From Argentina anserina (lineage: Eukaryota > Streptophyta > Magnoliopsida > Rosales > Rosaceae): a stretch of DNA of 64,000 nt. Position 1 is the stretch's first letter, and each line of letters starts with the position of its first letter. The stretch is taken from assembly GCF_933775445.1 (NCBI RefSeq), contig NC_065877.1, forward strand, positions 22,010,001 to 22,074,000. Reading direction: 5' to 3'. Shown here one piece after another: positions 10,791 to 21,535 of the stretch. The notes under the pieces were generated by a model. The model ran no database searches and had not been told where the DNA came from. It worked only from the letters and a program-made list of their open reading frames with translations. Both the position numbers and the translations under genes were made by a program.

Positions 10791-12552
10791 ATTGCTGAAC
10801 AGTAACTGATTATTACTGTTTCGGCATTTAAAGGTTTACGAAACGTTTCTAAATTCTTTTCTTATCTTTTCAAGGTGATCTATAAGCGAGGAAAGGAATT
10901 ATCTTCGGAAATTGTGGGATTACGCTCGACTCGTTAAGGTGAGTAAAATCTCACATATTTACGAATCTACCCTCGCGGTGATTCAAGATTTTCGCAAGAG
11001 TATTTAATAATGAATTACAACATGTATACAATTTAGTGGATTACTTATATACTGTATAATGGTAATAAGTACATATATATATAGTTCATTATATTATATA
11101 CTGTTATTAATTCATTAGAAATGGTCATTTTGATGACGGAAGATTGTGTATTGAGCATGTGTTGTGAAATATGACATGTATAAGATATAGTGGACTATAT
11201 ATATATATTGTATAAATGGTAAATAAGTACGAATATATATAGTTTGCTATATAATATACTGTTATGATTTTATTGTGATTATATTGAGCATGTGATTGAA
11301 TTGTACAATATGATGTGAGATTATTGTACGTGATTTTTAACATTGAGATTGTTAAAATGTGAATTGTCTTCGGACTTGATTTGGTACAATATGATGTGAG
11401 ATTATTGTACGTGTTTGGCAAGTCGGAACCTAGCCTTTGGCCGGGCGAAAGTTACGATACAGTTAGAGCTCTAGTCTGTCTGCCTTAGTACTGCATGTGA
11501 GGTAACGGGTGGTTATCTGCTCATGGGTACTCAGATTGTTTTGGATGTTGGGTAGCGGGTGGCTTTCCAATATCGGCGGTGTATTACGAGAGGGGTAACA
11601 GATGTGTACCAGCGTTCTTGGTACCCGTATTATAAATGCATTTGGGTAACCAGAATGGTTACTTAATTTTCTCATGAGCGTTTCATTTCATTTTCCTTGG
11701 GACAACCAGATGGGCTGTCCATTGACTCATGAGGGCATTTATATTTGTTGATTTGTGATTTTTCGTATATTTTGATATGCGAATTATATTTTGATTTTAC
11801 TCATACGAGCTATAAGCTTACCGGGTTTGTGTTTACAATCCCGGTGCACCAATTCGATGGTGTAGGGGATAATTCCGCAGGTGCTGATTAGTGGAGATTG
11901 AGTGACGACTCCGGAGGCTCGAAGTCGTTCGTATCCTGTTTGTGGTGAGGTTTTCTAGCGAGGATTTGTGTGTGAGAATTGGTGTGGTTTTATTTGTGAG
12001 TTTTGTGAGAGATTGTGAGGATTATTACATTCCATCTTATGTAATGTTAAATTATAAATTTGGGTTGTAATAATTGGTTTTCTGAGTTGTATTGAGAACT
12101 CAGAGATGATCCGCTGTGCACTTAAATGATTTCGATTTCATTGAGATTGTTTTTGGTGTTCTAACGACTTTGAAATTTTGATTTTTTAAAGCTCGAAATG
12201 TTAGGGTCGTTACAGATACCATTTGGCAGTCCTAGAAGCAGTATATGAAGCCACTCATGGATCCGTTTCTGTCTTGCGGACTCAACATCTGACAAACTAG
12301 GCTTAGTCATTTTGTTCTGGAACAAAAATCAAAACAAAAAATTCAAGAATGGATCAACAAAGTGGATTTTGGCAGCGAGCACAGAGCTTATTCAGTATTT
12401 TCTGATTGAGATTCAAACAAAATAACATACATGTAGTTATAATGTATTCAAACTTACCTTTCGTTAAGGAGGTTGTAAGTGATTGTGCAACTTATTTAGT
12501 GCTCGGGATATTAAATTTTGAGTGAATCAATCATACATGTACACATTGCAAC

Positions 12553-12561
12553 TATTTATAA
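12553..12561 (-). promoter_or_regulatory. TATA box of the LHT pseudogene
   Basis: TTATAAATA on the minus strand, about 245 bp before the former ATG. A donor site AAAG/GTAAGT (intron from 12457) and an acceptor TTCCAG (ending 12317) follow, consistent with a 5' UTR intron. Position and order support it; function is lost with the gene. Confidence 0.45.
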
Positions 12562-13165
12562 GGTTCTCAATCTGGATTGGAGAAGACCGTACCTCTCAGC
12601 TCAGATTTCGGCCAGTGTTATCCTGGCCGATCTCCAAAAGCCGCGCTATTCTTTCTAACTAAATTTCAGCGAAATATTCCTGGAATTCTGGAAAGACTAA
12701 TTCAAGATAAGTATACGGCTCCTCTAAAATAACATTAGGTGAAGGTCATAAAATCAGGATCGTCGATCAAATCTGAGAGAAAAACAAAACAATTTCGACA
12801 TGAATCGCCTAGCTCTTTGATGGGAATCAAATGAGACCTATGCAAATACAACAACTCAGTGCTAATGACAAATGAGAGCATGTCATGACCATTTTCTGTA
12901 TGCAATTATTAGATGATTCGAAAGTGGTGTATTTGTGAAAGCCTCAGAATTAGGCAGCACTTGTTTATAACGAATTAGAGTTTCGTTTGGTTTATAACGA
13001 ATTAAATCAATCCCACTTCAGAATTCGCTGTAAATGTCCGAGGGAATTTTCTACAGTATTGGTGGGTATATGGTATTGTGGGTTTTTCAAATATTTGTGG
13101 TCATTGGATTGTTAATATATCTAATGGTCATAAATATTAGAAGAGAGGTAACCTGATGACCCGAT
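12562..13165. other. Intergenic, upstream of the LHT pseudogene
   Basis: No ORF or repeat recognised. The stretch nearest 12562 is the former transporter promoter. Confidence 0.4.
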
Positions 13166-14830
13166 CACTTACAAATATTTTCTTTTTAACGATCAATTAA
13201 TTGTTTCTATTTTTATAACCCAATAATTTTCTTTCCAAAATAAGCACATCATTTTAGGAACTTTAAATTAGTTTTTGATTTTCTTCTAACTTTTCCTTTT
13301 CATATTTTAGCCATTAATTTATTTTTTCTTTTAATGATCAATTAATTGCTTCTATTTTAATAACCTATTAATTTTCTTAAACTTTTTCTTAAATACTATC
13401 ATAATTAATCACGTCGATTTAGGAAATCAAAATTCTTCTAACTTATATTAACATCGGCTAAAGATTATTGTATACTAATGTTGATATGGTGCACTCGTTC
13501 ATCTCGTTACTGTGTTTTTTTTTTTTTTGAAATAGAGGGCTTGTGCATCTACCCTCAAACCTTAATAAATGAAACTGTCGAATGCAAGGGGGGACGTAAA
13601 GCCTGAACCCCTAATTACAAAGATCTGAAATAATATCAGAAATATCTACAAATAAGTACTCAACGAGGCACCAATTAGCAAAGAGTGCGCTGATGGCTAC
13701 TCTATTTGTTTTAATATAGCGGTGACATACCGGAAAGATAACTCGACTACTGTGAAGCATAGTTACCAATTGAACAGGTTTCCCACTACGTTGCCGACAG
13801 AAAGTAGATCCACGAAACTAAGTTTCACCCTGCCTCTAGGCGGCAATGACCATTTGACAAAGCAAGGTCTTCTAGCTGAGACGGGTAGGGGTCAAGAGTG
13901 GTTGTCGACGAGGTCTTCTGGTCTCTAAGAATAAGGTTTGGGTTTGGGCTTCGGCTTCTCCTTTGGGCGCAATCCTATGTATTTTTATTCTGTTAGTTAG
14001 TTAAGGTTATGTTGGTGTTTTAAGATAATAAGGTCCGACCATAGTTGTGTAGGTGATGTCGGGCTTCAAATATGTTTGTGCACTCAATGTGCCTTGTCTG
14101 CTCTAGGTAGGCGGCAAGTTCCTCGTTACTGTGTATATGTTTACATGGTGTACATCTGTAATTGTTCTATTATGCATGTATGATATGTCTATATGCTATA
14201 TATATAGTGCACATTAATATCATTGTATACTAATGTACATATTGTGCACTCGATCCTCTCATTTCGTTACTATGTATATGTTTACTTGGTGTACATTTGT
14301 AATTGTTCTCTCATATAAGATTGCAGATAGATTATAGAAAAAAGACTTTGATTAGGGAGACTTTAGAAAGGGAGAGATTCGTAAGCAATGACATTACTAA
14401 AGAATTAAGCATCAGAAACTACCGGCGGCCACAATAACCGATTAGCCTCAAGTTTGTCACTTTGTTGTAAGAAAGAATAACAAGTGACACAGAAACTAGT
14501 GCAGATCTGATCATCAACTATTGTTTTCGGTTCAAAATTAAGTCAACTTAAAACCATATATAATGAAGTTCCTAAATCAAAAATCTATTTTAATGACCTA
14601 TTAATTTTTTTGATTGACCACGTCATTTTAGAAAATTTTAGTTAGATTTGAATTTCTTCTAAGTTTTCCTGTCCTTTTAACTATTAATTGATTTTCAAGA
14701 TATCAATCTTTATTTTTTTTTAACGATCAACTAATTGCTTCTATTTTGATCATTAATTAATTTTCTTATATTTTTCCTTAAGCACTATCCTGATTAACCA
14801 CATCGTTAAATTTTTATGTATAAATGATAA
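13165..14830. repeat. Diverged direct repeats flanking a retroposon
   Basis: A block at about 13247-13420 (CATTTTAG, TTCTTCTAAC, GATCAATTAATTGCTTCT) recurs in diverged form at about 14610-14810. A second phrase, TTGTATACTAATGT followed by GTGCACTCG and CGTTACTRTGT, occurs at about 13468 and again at about 14224. The DNA here is an old local duplication into which the retroposon at 13516-14121 later inserted. Confidence 0.55.
13516..14121 (-). mobile_element. Poly(A) retroposon (LINE-like 3' end), with 13-bp target duplication
   Basis: A poly-T tract at the left end marks a poly(A) tail on the minus strand. The element is flanked by a perfect 13-bp duplication CTCGTTACTGTGT (13503-13515 and 14122-14134). 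The body is about 80% identical by eye to the sequence at about 40190-40545. No reverse transcriptase remains, so it is a 5'-truncated LINE or a non-autonomous retroposon. The plus-strand 68-codon ORF inside it is incidental. Confidence 0.85.
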
Positions 14831-14949
14831 AAATGATTACTTTAGTGACTATACACTTTACTACAACCATAACAATTGATGTTAAAACTGAGATTTTTGT
14901 TGAAAATATTGTGAGTACTCAAAGTATAACCAATTTACTAGTTCAAGAA

Positions 14950-16481
14950 TGATAGGAGCATTTTGTGCGACGTTCTTAACATGTTTTTACCTCTATTTGT
15001 ACTTTGCTTAGCCCTTATTGTTATACTATTGAGTCATTGAGTCGTAATAAGAGTCTTGGGCGGTATTGGATGCATTTTTGTGCTTATGTGAGTTAAAAAA
15101 CAGAATTGGTCTAGAGTCCGAGTTTGAGTAAGAATCCTTGTAGAACTAGGAAACCTAGTTGGATTAGGAGTCTTCATCTTTCTACATTTTGGTCGCATTG
15201 GCGATATTTTGAGAGTCCTTCTTGCACTAGGAATCCGTGTTAGGTTTTGAAACTAATTATCTCTTACTTATGATTTTATTTTCTTATTTTCAGATTAGAT
15301 TTAAGAGATAATACTAGAGGAAAACAAGGAGAAGTCATGCACATGGAGTCCTATCATCAACAAGTCATGCAACAATTAAATAGAAAAGATAATAAAGTGG
15401 AGAGATGGAGTCCTTGCTGTGGGAAGAAGAAAAGAAGAAGGAAGAAATAAATGTGAAGATTAATTAAAGCTAGAAGATGATCATTAAAGGAATAAAACAT
15501 GACATGATTTAGAGAATAAAACATGACATGATTTAGGGTAAAACATGGCATGCTGTAGAGACTAAAACATGACATGATTTAAGGGATTAAAGCATGACAT
15601 TATAGTAGGAAGAAAGAGGCACGTTCAAACCAAGCCTACCCTCCCTCTTTCCTCTATATATACATGGCTTCACCTTTCAAATAAAATCACTTCTCATTTG
15701 CATTCAAAAGCCAAAACTCTACCAAAATACTACCTCAAACATTCTTCACCAAAACAGCAAGCCGTTCTCCCCCATATACCAATTCCTTCTCCACTGAAAT
15801 CACCATTGAAGACATACCTCCAAGGTTCCTACAACGTATGATTCTCGCAACTCTTCTTCATGGGTTTGTTCGCAGTCCCTAAGATTGTGTTTGAGTGCTA
15901 AATTCATCAACCATATTGACACAAATCGAATCATGCCCTAAGTAAATTCAGTTTGTGTTGATTACAAGTGGTAAAAATTCTATAAATTTGCATGTGAACC
16001 ATGGTGGGTGACGCCACACATGAAACATGTCTCCAACAAAGATTTGGTGCTTAAATGTAATCTTGTTTGATTTCTACTCTAAGTGTTATTGAATTCGATT
16101 GCATGCAAATTTAGATTAGCCCCTAAGTCAATCTAAATGTTATTTGAAATCTTGCATGATTAGATGATCCCTTAAGGCTCTAATTGTATTGGTGTCTAAA
16201 AAGTATGTAATCGGTCAAATTAGAATGCATGATAGGTTCGAACTTGTAATTATGTGGTGTAATGGTAATTTTGATTTAAGTTTGTTAAAGAGAAGTCGAT
16301 CATGTAAATAGTAATTTAGGTTTTATTTTAGTAGTTAATAATCATTCTCAAACCCCTCATTTTTGTTAACACTAAAAATTTAGTGTTCCCTTCAATTCCC
16401 CGGAAATAACGATCTCTGCTTATTCTATACTAACGATGACATTTTACAGGGTTAATTATGTGACCCTCGCGCGTCTCATCA
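14950..16481 (+). mobile_element. Solo LTR, copy A (1,532 bp)
   Basis: Starts TGATAGGAGCATTTTGTGCG and ends GCGCGTCTCATCA, flanked by a perfect 5-bp duplication AAGAA (14945-14949, 16482-16486). A TATA box CTATATATAC lies at 15654-15663. The second copy of the family is at 58736-60379 on the minus strand, also with its own target duplication. Neither has internal domains, so both are solo LTRs. Copy A carries about five tandem copies of a unit of about 24 bp with AAAACATGACATGATTTA (15491-15605). The superfamily (probably Ty3/gypsy) cannot be shown from the LTR alone. Confidence 0.9.
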
Positions 16482-16617
16482 AAGAACAGTTTTTCAAGTG
16501 TGACAATAATTTTGTTGTGGGAGTTATAAATTTATATGTATTTGTCATTAATGAAAATATTATTTTAGTGACTACTCAATTTATCAAAATTACAACTATG
16601 AATGTTAAAATGGTAAC

Positions 16618-16985
16618 CACGGGGTGTGGTGTAGTGGTTGTTGACCGCGACAACTCTTTTGACCAGGGTTTAAACGTGATATTGGTCACGGGTTTGATCG
16701 TTGGCGATGACATTACACACCTCAGCGTTTCTGATGAGCCTTGAAAGCGAAGAGCTCGGCTTTTGTTAAGCCGTTTAGGTTACTGTGGCCAGGGTGTCCA
16801 GGTACAATATCGGGCTGGAACCATTTCACATGGACCCGGCAAGGATTAGTCTCATGCTAGAGGTATTACCTTCATCTGTGGGGATACCTGCAGCTCCGGT
16901 TGTGGACTGTCCTCCACTCGCGTACATGAGTGCCCATGAGCATTAGGGGCCCTGAAAGAGACATGTCCTTGCCGTGAATAAAACA
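16618..16985 (+). mobile_element. tRNA-derived SINE-like element
   Basis: Begins with a GGTGTGGTGTAGTGGTTG stretch that fits an RNA polymerase III A box, followed about 45 bp later by GGGTTTAAAC, which fits a B box. The body is GC-richer than its surroundings and the right end runs into AATAAAACAAA, an A-rich tail. Flanks TGGTAA (left) and GTGGTAA (right) may be a short target duplication. The 102-codon ORF that begins upstream and ends in it is not a gene. Confidence 0.55.
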
Positions 16986-19340
16986 AATGTGGTAAATGTA
17001 CTTCAATTGTGGTATATACTCTACCTATAACAAATTTACTACTCTTGGGACAGTTTAAACGGAAATTATATATATTTTTATCATAATGAAATAATTACTT
17101 TAATAACTAAGCGTCTTACAACAAACACAACAAGTGATGTTAAACGGTAATTAGATTATGATTTTATGAATTAATAAAATTGAACTTAGGTACTAGTTTG
17201 TGGACAATATTATAACAGTTACAACAATTTCGTTTTCAATATAGTAAATTATTTTATTTTATATCATTAATGTTAAATTACTAAAATGACTGTCCAATTT
17301 ACCACAATGCATAATTATTGATGTCAAGACAGTAACATTTGTTCTAGTTGTAATAATTACTTTTGTAACTACATTATTTATAAGATTATCAACTATTTTA
17401 CAATTTAAAGATGTTTGTGTTATGAAGATGATAAAATTAATATTTGGACTAAACATATATACAAGTACCTAATATTGTAAATATGTTTTCAATTTGATAA
17501 ATAAGTTCTCCATCTAATAAAATTTTCTAATTATGATATTTATATCTTACCACTCAATTACAATAAGTTGTAATTTAAGTTCTAGTTAGTATAACTTATT
17601 ATTTGACAATACAAGTTATATGGTTTTGAACAATTTTTCATATTAACAACGAAAGTGTTAATATGATGAATTTTTCATGTTAACAACGAAAGTGTTAATA
17701 TGATGAATTTTATTTACGCATGACAACTTTTGATTAAGTAACATGTTAACTAATTCAACAGGTTTTCACTTTATTAATTTATTAAAAAAATAAAGGTACA
17801 TGATACATCCCAACACGGTAGACGACCCTGATGATCGAGCATGTTGCTTGGTGTCTGATATTTTTCCGGCCAGATCCTATAGGGGAAACGAGAAGGGCTT
17901 TTTCTGCTGCCTTAGGCTTCAAGTCACATATTAGAGACCAAGAAGCTGACCTATGACAGTATGCAGCATTCAGTACGTAGTTAGCCCCTTTTAATTTCTT
18001 ATAACATTATTGAAATGATGTTGTGGTTGATTGATGTGATATATTAACAATAAATTACTTGTCCATAACGTGAGATAATGCAATGGCTCCCTCCTGCCTG
18101 AAGAAAAGTTTGGAGATCAGCCAAAATCAAACACATAAATCTTAATAGTGAAAGCGTTGGAATAAAATTGAGTAAGCTGATGATTGAAATTTGAAAATGA
18201 CAAGTACGGAACATAATGAATTAAAACCGTGCTTACATTATTATTAAGGGGTGACGTATATACTCCTGGCATTACCTTAGACGCTTAGACATCACTTTGC
18301 TACCACTCAGAGAGATTCGATTCTGCATGAATTTATGATTGGGGAATGATTACGTCGTCTGGATTGCGTTGAAGAATCCTTGCTTGTGTTCATTTTGAAC
18401 AAGTTAGATCAACCAGGAACTGGACCTTCAATGCAAATCATGAGCTTGCAGCTTGCTGATCGTGTTTATACCACGAGTCGGGCCACTTCAGTTGGGTTCG
18501 TGCTAGTAGCACGACTTGCTCGTCAAGTGCGCTTTACATCAAGTGAACGATCGTTCATGATTGGAAATAAATTGTGTTTAGTAATCTATTGTATGCATCA
18601 TGCATGAATCAAATTGCATGATGGCTAGCTAGCTAGCTGTTGCTTCTTGGTGATTCTCAATCTTCATACTCAATTTTCCTGACCTAATATATTTTATCAC
18701 TTAAATTAATCAGATTAATTACTATTTGGGCATATATAGTAATTTGGCAATAAATTTGAAATGTGGCTCATCAATTAGTTGACGGGAAATCAAAGCCTCG
18801 ATCTATTGGGAGTGGCTCATCAGTTAATCTAGTTCATCAGACATTACCAAAAAAAAAAAAAAGGTTTCTCACCCAGCTTTAGTGTGAGGTCTTACCATCC
18901 AAATTCGATGATGCACTGGAAGCAAAACATCGATCAATGACATGACCAAGAATATCATGCAATTAATATCGATATCAACTTTATATGTTATATCGATATT
19001 GTTGCTTTTATGCCAGGAGGCAAATCGAAAAATTCATCAAGAAGCAAAGAAAAATGTTGCAAGTAGAGGAAATACACCTCGCTTGCTATCCACTTTATAT
19101 GTTATACCAATATTAATCGTTTCCATGCTATGTAAGTAGTATGTATTTAACAACTTATGGGTTATTCATATATCAAGGATCACTTTGGTGGTAGGATTAT
19201 GGGGTTTCGGGAATTAGTTAAACAGTTTGATCAGAATTATAGTATAAAAAAGTCGCGGGTCAAACCAAAGATAAGGATCTTGTTACACTACTATGATATT
19301 ATTCCTTGGACTCCATAGCTTATAATTATAAGAAACGATT
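16986..19340. other. AT-rich intergenic DNA
   Basis: Holds the last two copies of the ~70-bp motif, a tandem duplication at 17634-17707, a poly-A tract near 18848, and several short ORFs without recognisable similarity (for example 18380-18607, +). The slightly GC-richer stretch at about 17811-17945 may be a gene fragment but reads through stops in all frames. Nothing can be assigned. Confidence 0.4.
17634..17707. repeat. Tandem duplication, 2 x 37 bp
   Basis: TTTTTCATRTTAACAACGAA and the following bases to ATGATGAA occur twice with one difference. Each unit also contains a short inverted repeat (TTAACA...TGTTAA). Confidence 0.85.
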
Positions 19341-19479
19341 ACAAGGAAACACTTTTGGCACGCGCGAACTCACAAATGACCGGTAAAATCCGACCGATTC
19401 CCACAGAGTTTCATGTAATTGAGTCCTTGTTTTTCTGAAGCTTCGTGCGTATAGTTTATGTTATCATTTTGTCTCTCAC

Positions 19480-20018
19480 CATCTCTCTGTTTGTTCTTTG
19501 TTTCTCATTCTCTGCCTCTCGTTCATGAGAGCAAGAACAAACCAACAAGGAAAAAAAGAAACACGAAAATCAGTTAGAAAAACCAATCTCAAGAATCAAT
19601 CAAACCGCCAGTTTTGACCTCAGAAACTTCATCTTATATTCCATTCGTCTTTGCCGACAAGACACAAAATTTCTCCCTTGAATCTGCAGTTTCTCATCTT
19701 ATAATCTCTGATTAATCTTCCCCTTATTCGAGGTTGGTCTCATTTTCCTCTCAATTACACCTTTTTATATATTTCAATTTTTCAGGTCGTATATGAATAT
19801 ATGATCACCCATGTATATATCATTGTGATGATTTTTATGTTTTTTTATTGATGTAGAATATTTGATTTGGATTGATACACGGATCGGGTGGATTCCTCTC
19901 GATTGCTTTAAATGTGAGAATAGTTGTTGGATTGAATTGGTGACTCCCCCAGGTCATCAAAAGAATCTTTCTTCCTTCCCCTGTTTTTCTCAATTGTAAG
20001 TTGTTTGTGGATTTTGGG
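19480..20018 (+). promoter_or_regulatory. CAF1 5' leader with probable intron
   Basis: Pyrimidine-rich leader sequence. A plausible 5' UTR intron runs from about 19733 (TTCGAG/GTTGGT) to about 19857 (GATGTAG/AATATTTG). Splice sites were judged by eye only. Confidence 0.35.
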
Positions 20019-20843
20019 ATGCCTCTCTTACGGAAAAGCGACTCGATCCTAATCCGGGAGGTGTGGAACGACAATCTTGAGGAGGAATTTGAATTGATAC
20101 GTAAGATTGTGGACGACTATCCTTATGTTGCCATGGACACCGAGTTCCCCGGCATAGTTCTTCGTCCTGTAGGCAACTTCAAGAACAGCTATGACTACCA
20201 TTACCAGACATTGAAGGACAATGTGGATTTGCTCAAGTTGATTCAGCTGGGACTTACGTTTTCGGACGAGGAAGGTAATCTGCCGACCTGTGGGACTGAC
20301 CAGCGGTGCATTTGGCAGTTTAATTTCCGAGAGTTTGATCTGAATGAGGATGTTTTTGCTAATGATTCGATCGAGCTGTTGCGCCAGAGCGGCATTGATT
20401 TCAAGAAGAACATTGAGAAGGGTATTGATGCAAAGCTGTTTGGGGAGCTGTTGATGTCGTCGGGGATTGTGTTGAATGATAACGTGCATTGGGTTACTTT
20501 CCACAGCGGGTATGATTTTGGCTACTTGCTTAAGGTTTTGACTTGCCAGAATTTGCCTGATACGCAAGTGGGGTTCTTTAACTTGATCAGTACTTACTTT
20601 CCAACGATATATGATATCAAGCATTTGATGAAGTTTTGCAATAGCCTACATGGTGGACTGAACAAGCTCGCCGAGTTGTTGGAAGTGGAGAGGATTGGCA
20701 TTTGTCACCAGGCAGGATCTGATAGTTTGCTCACATCTTGTGCATTCAGAAAATTGAAAGAGAGTTTCTTTAGTGGTTCTTTGGAGAAGTATGCTGGTGT
20801 CTTGTATGGTTTAGGTGTTGAGAATGGACAGAGCACTCATTAA
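20019..20843 (+). CDS. CAF1: CAF1/CNOT7 mRNA deadenylase (274 aa, single exon)
   Basis: Catalytic subunit of the CCR4-NOT complex; removes poly(A) tails from mRNA in the cytoplasm. It is a DEDD-family 3'-5' exoribonuclease. The catalytic set is visible: D40 and E42 in AMDTEFPG, D166 in [10 protein letters not shown], and H230 with D235 in [11 protein letters not shown]. The start [13 protein letters not shown] and the end of the domain (KLKESFFSG...[10 protein letters not shown]) fit the plant CAF1 group, and the length is normal. The first ATG is at 20019; the frame continues upstream only from a non-ATG codon. No introns in the coding part. Plants carry several CAF1 paralogues, many stress-induced, so the exact orthologue cannot be named. 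Confidence 0.95.
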   Translation: MPLLRKSDSILIREVWNDNLEEEFELIRKIVDDYPYVAMDTEFPGIVLRPVGNFKNSYDYHYQTLKDNVDLLKLIQLGLTFSDEEGNLPTCGTDQRCIWQFNFREFDLNEDVFANDSIELLRQSGIDFKKNIEKGIDAKLFGELLMSSGIVLNDNVHWVTFHSGYDFGYLLKVLTCQNLPDTQVGFFNLISTYFPTIYDIKHLMKFCNSLHGGLNKLAELLEVERIGICHQAGSDSLLTSCAFRKLKESFFSGSLEKYAGVLYGLGVENGQSTH

Positions 20844-21254
20844 ACAAGAGATAGTAGGAAACGAAGAAAATTTTAGAAGCCTGTTACATAACTGTATGTC
20901 TGTGCATGAAATCTTCATGTACTTTTTCTGGCAGCAAGTTAATTGATGAATACAATATATTTTTTAATGATAACACTATTACCTGCAGTTTTTGAACTTG
21001 CTGCGTTATGTATTCGGTTACATTCTAATATGATTCAGGTCATTGTTCAGAAGTTTCATGTACAACTTGGAAGCAACGTTTGAGACTAAAAAGGTAAGAT
21101 CTTGACATGTTCTACAGCTGCTTTTTAGCTGCATATACGCATATGAAGATATTTATATTTAGGGCTTTTGATAAAAGAGGGCGTATTTAAACTTTTTGGG
21201 TTCTCCAGTAAGCGTTTAATAATTGTTTCTGTTTGTTACTTTTTCTAGTGAAGA
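20844..21254. other. CAF1 3' flank
   Basis: Probable 3' UTR to about 20980, then non-coding DNA up to the Harbinger element. No other feature seen. Confidence 0.4.
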
Positions 21255-21535
21255 GGTTTTAGATCGGAGATGCTATTTTCCACCTAGAGGCCCAATAGCT
21301 CTAAAAGGCAGCGCAAAATGAACTCCAACTCAACTGCTAATTACACATGTATTTAACATCTCAGTGAGGGATGTCAAATTTGGCACCTAGAACATGTGAA
21401 TGCCTTTTTTTATTGTTTATTCTTCCTCAACTCTTTTCGTCTCTCTCTCTCTCCATATACCATCACAATTTCCATATTCGATCCAGAACATTTTCTTCTA
21501 CCATACTCGTTTTTCATTCCATTAGTGTGTTGGAT

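Larger units (their letters stand above)
9278..12214 (+). mobile_element. Solo LTR, 2.94 kb, inserted in the LHT exon
   Basis: Begins TGTAATAACCCTAA and ends TTAGGGTCGTTACA, so TG...CA with inverted ends. It is flanked by a perfect 5-bp duplication GATAC (9273-9277 and 12215-12219). Removing the element and one GATAC restores the conserved AKWYHSTFHN reading of the host exon, which fixes both boundaries. There is no primer-binding site, polypurine tract or coding domain inside, so it is a solo LTR left by recombination between two LTRs. TGTAAYRACCC ends and long LTRs are typical of Ty3/gypsy chromoviruses of the Tekay/Del type; that assignment is inference. The LTR reads plus, opposite to the transporter. 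Confidence 0.92.
7550..12310 (-). pseudogene. LHT: LHT-type amino acid transporter pseudogene, split by a solo LTR
   Basis: Homologous to plant lysine/histidine transporters (AAAP family, plasma-membrane proton/amino-acid symport). Minus-strand exons inferred from homology and splice sites: 12310-12215 plus 9277-9194 (one exon, interrupted), 9103-8720, 8608-8106, 7998-7898, 7806-7738, 7648-7550. Recognisable segments in order: [22 protein letters not shown] (spanning the insertion), [81 protein letters not shown], then the C-terminus TLYS. Lesions: a one-base deletion between HEWLHI and TASRTAKW near 12245; an in-frame TAA at 8980-8982 where relatives have Gln; and the 2,937-bp LTR at 9278-12214. 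The later exons remain open with good GT/AG sites (acceptor before 7806 is AAG). A 5' UTR intron (12457-12317) is likely. The gene is dead; the homology assignment is firm. Confidence 0.92.
14826..17330. repeat. Four diverged copies of a ~70-bp motif
   Basis: Copies at about 14826-14893, 16550-16617, 17086-17154 and 17265-17330 share the pattern ATGAAAATNATTACTTTAG, then an ACTACAACNAAAACAA-like stretch, then GATGTTAAAAYGGTAA. They underlie this AT-rich stretch and were split by the later solo LTR and SINE insertions. Family unknown. Confidence 0.5.

Noticed and set aside
16436..16744. 102-codon ORF
   Set aside because: Starts in the solo LTR, crosses its end and the repeat fabric, and finishes in the SINE-like element; a chance frame.
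20049..20624. 191-codon ORF on the minus strand
   Set aside because: Antisense shadow of the CAF1 coding sequence.
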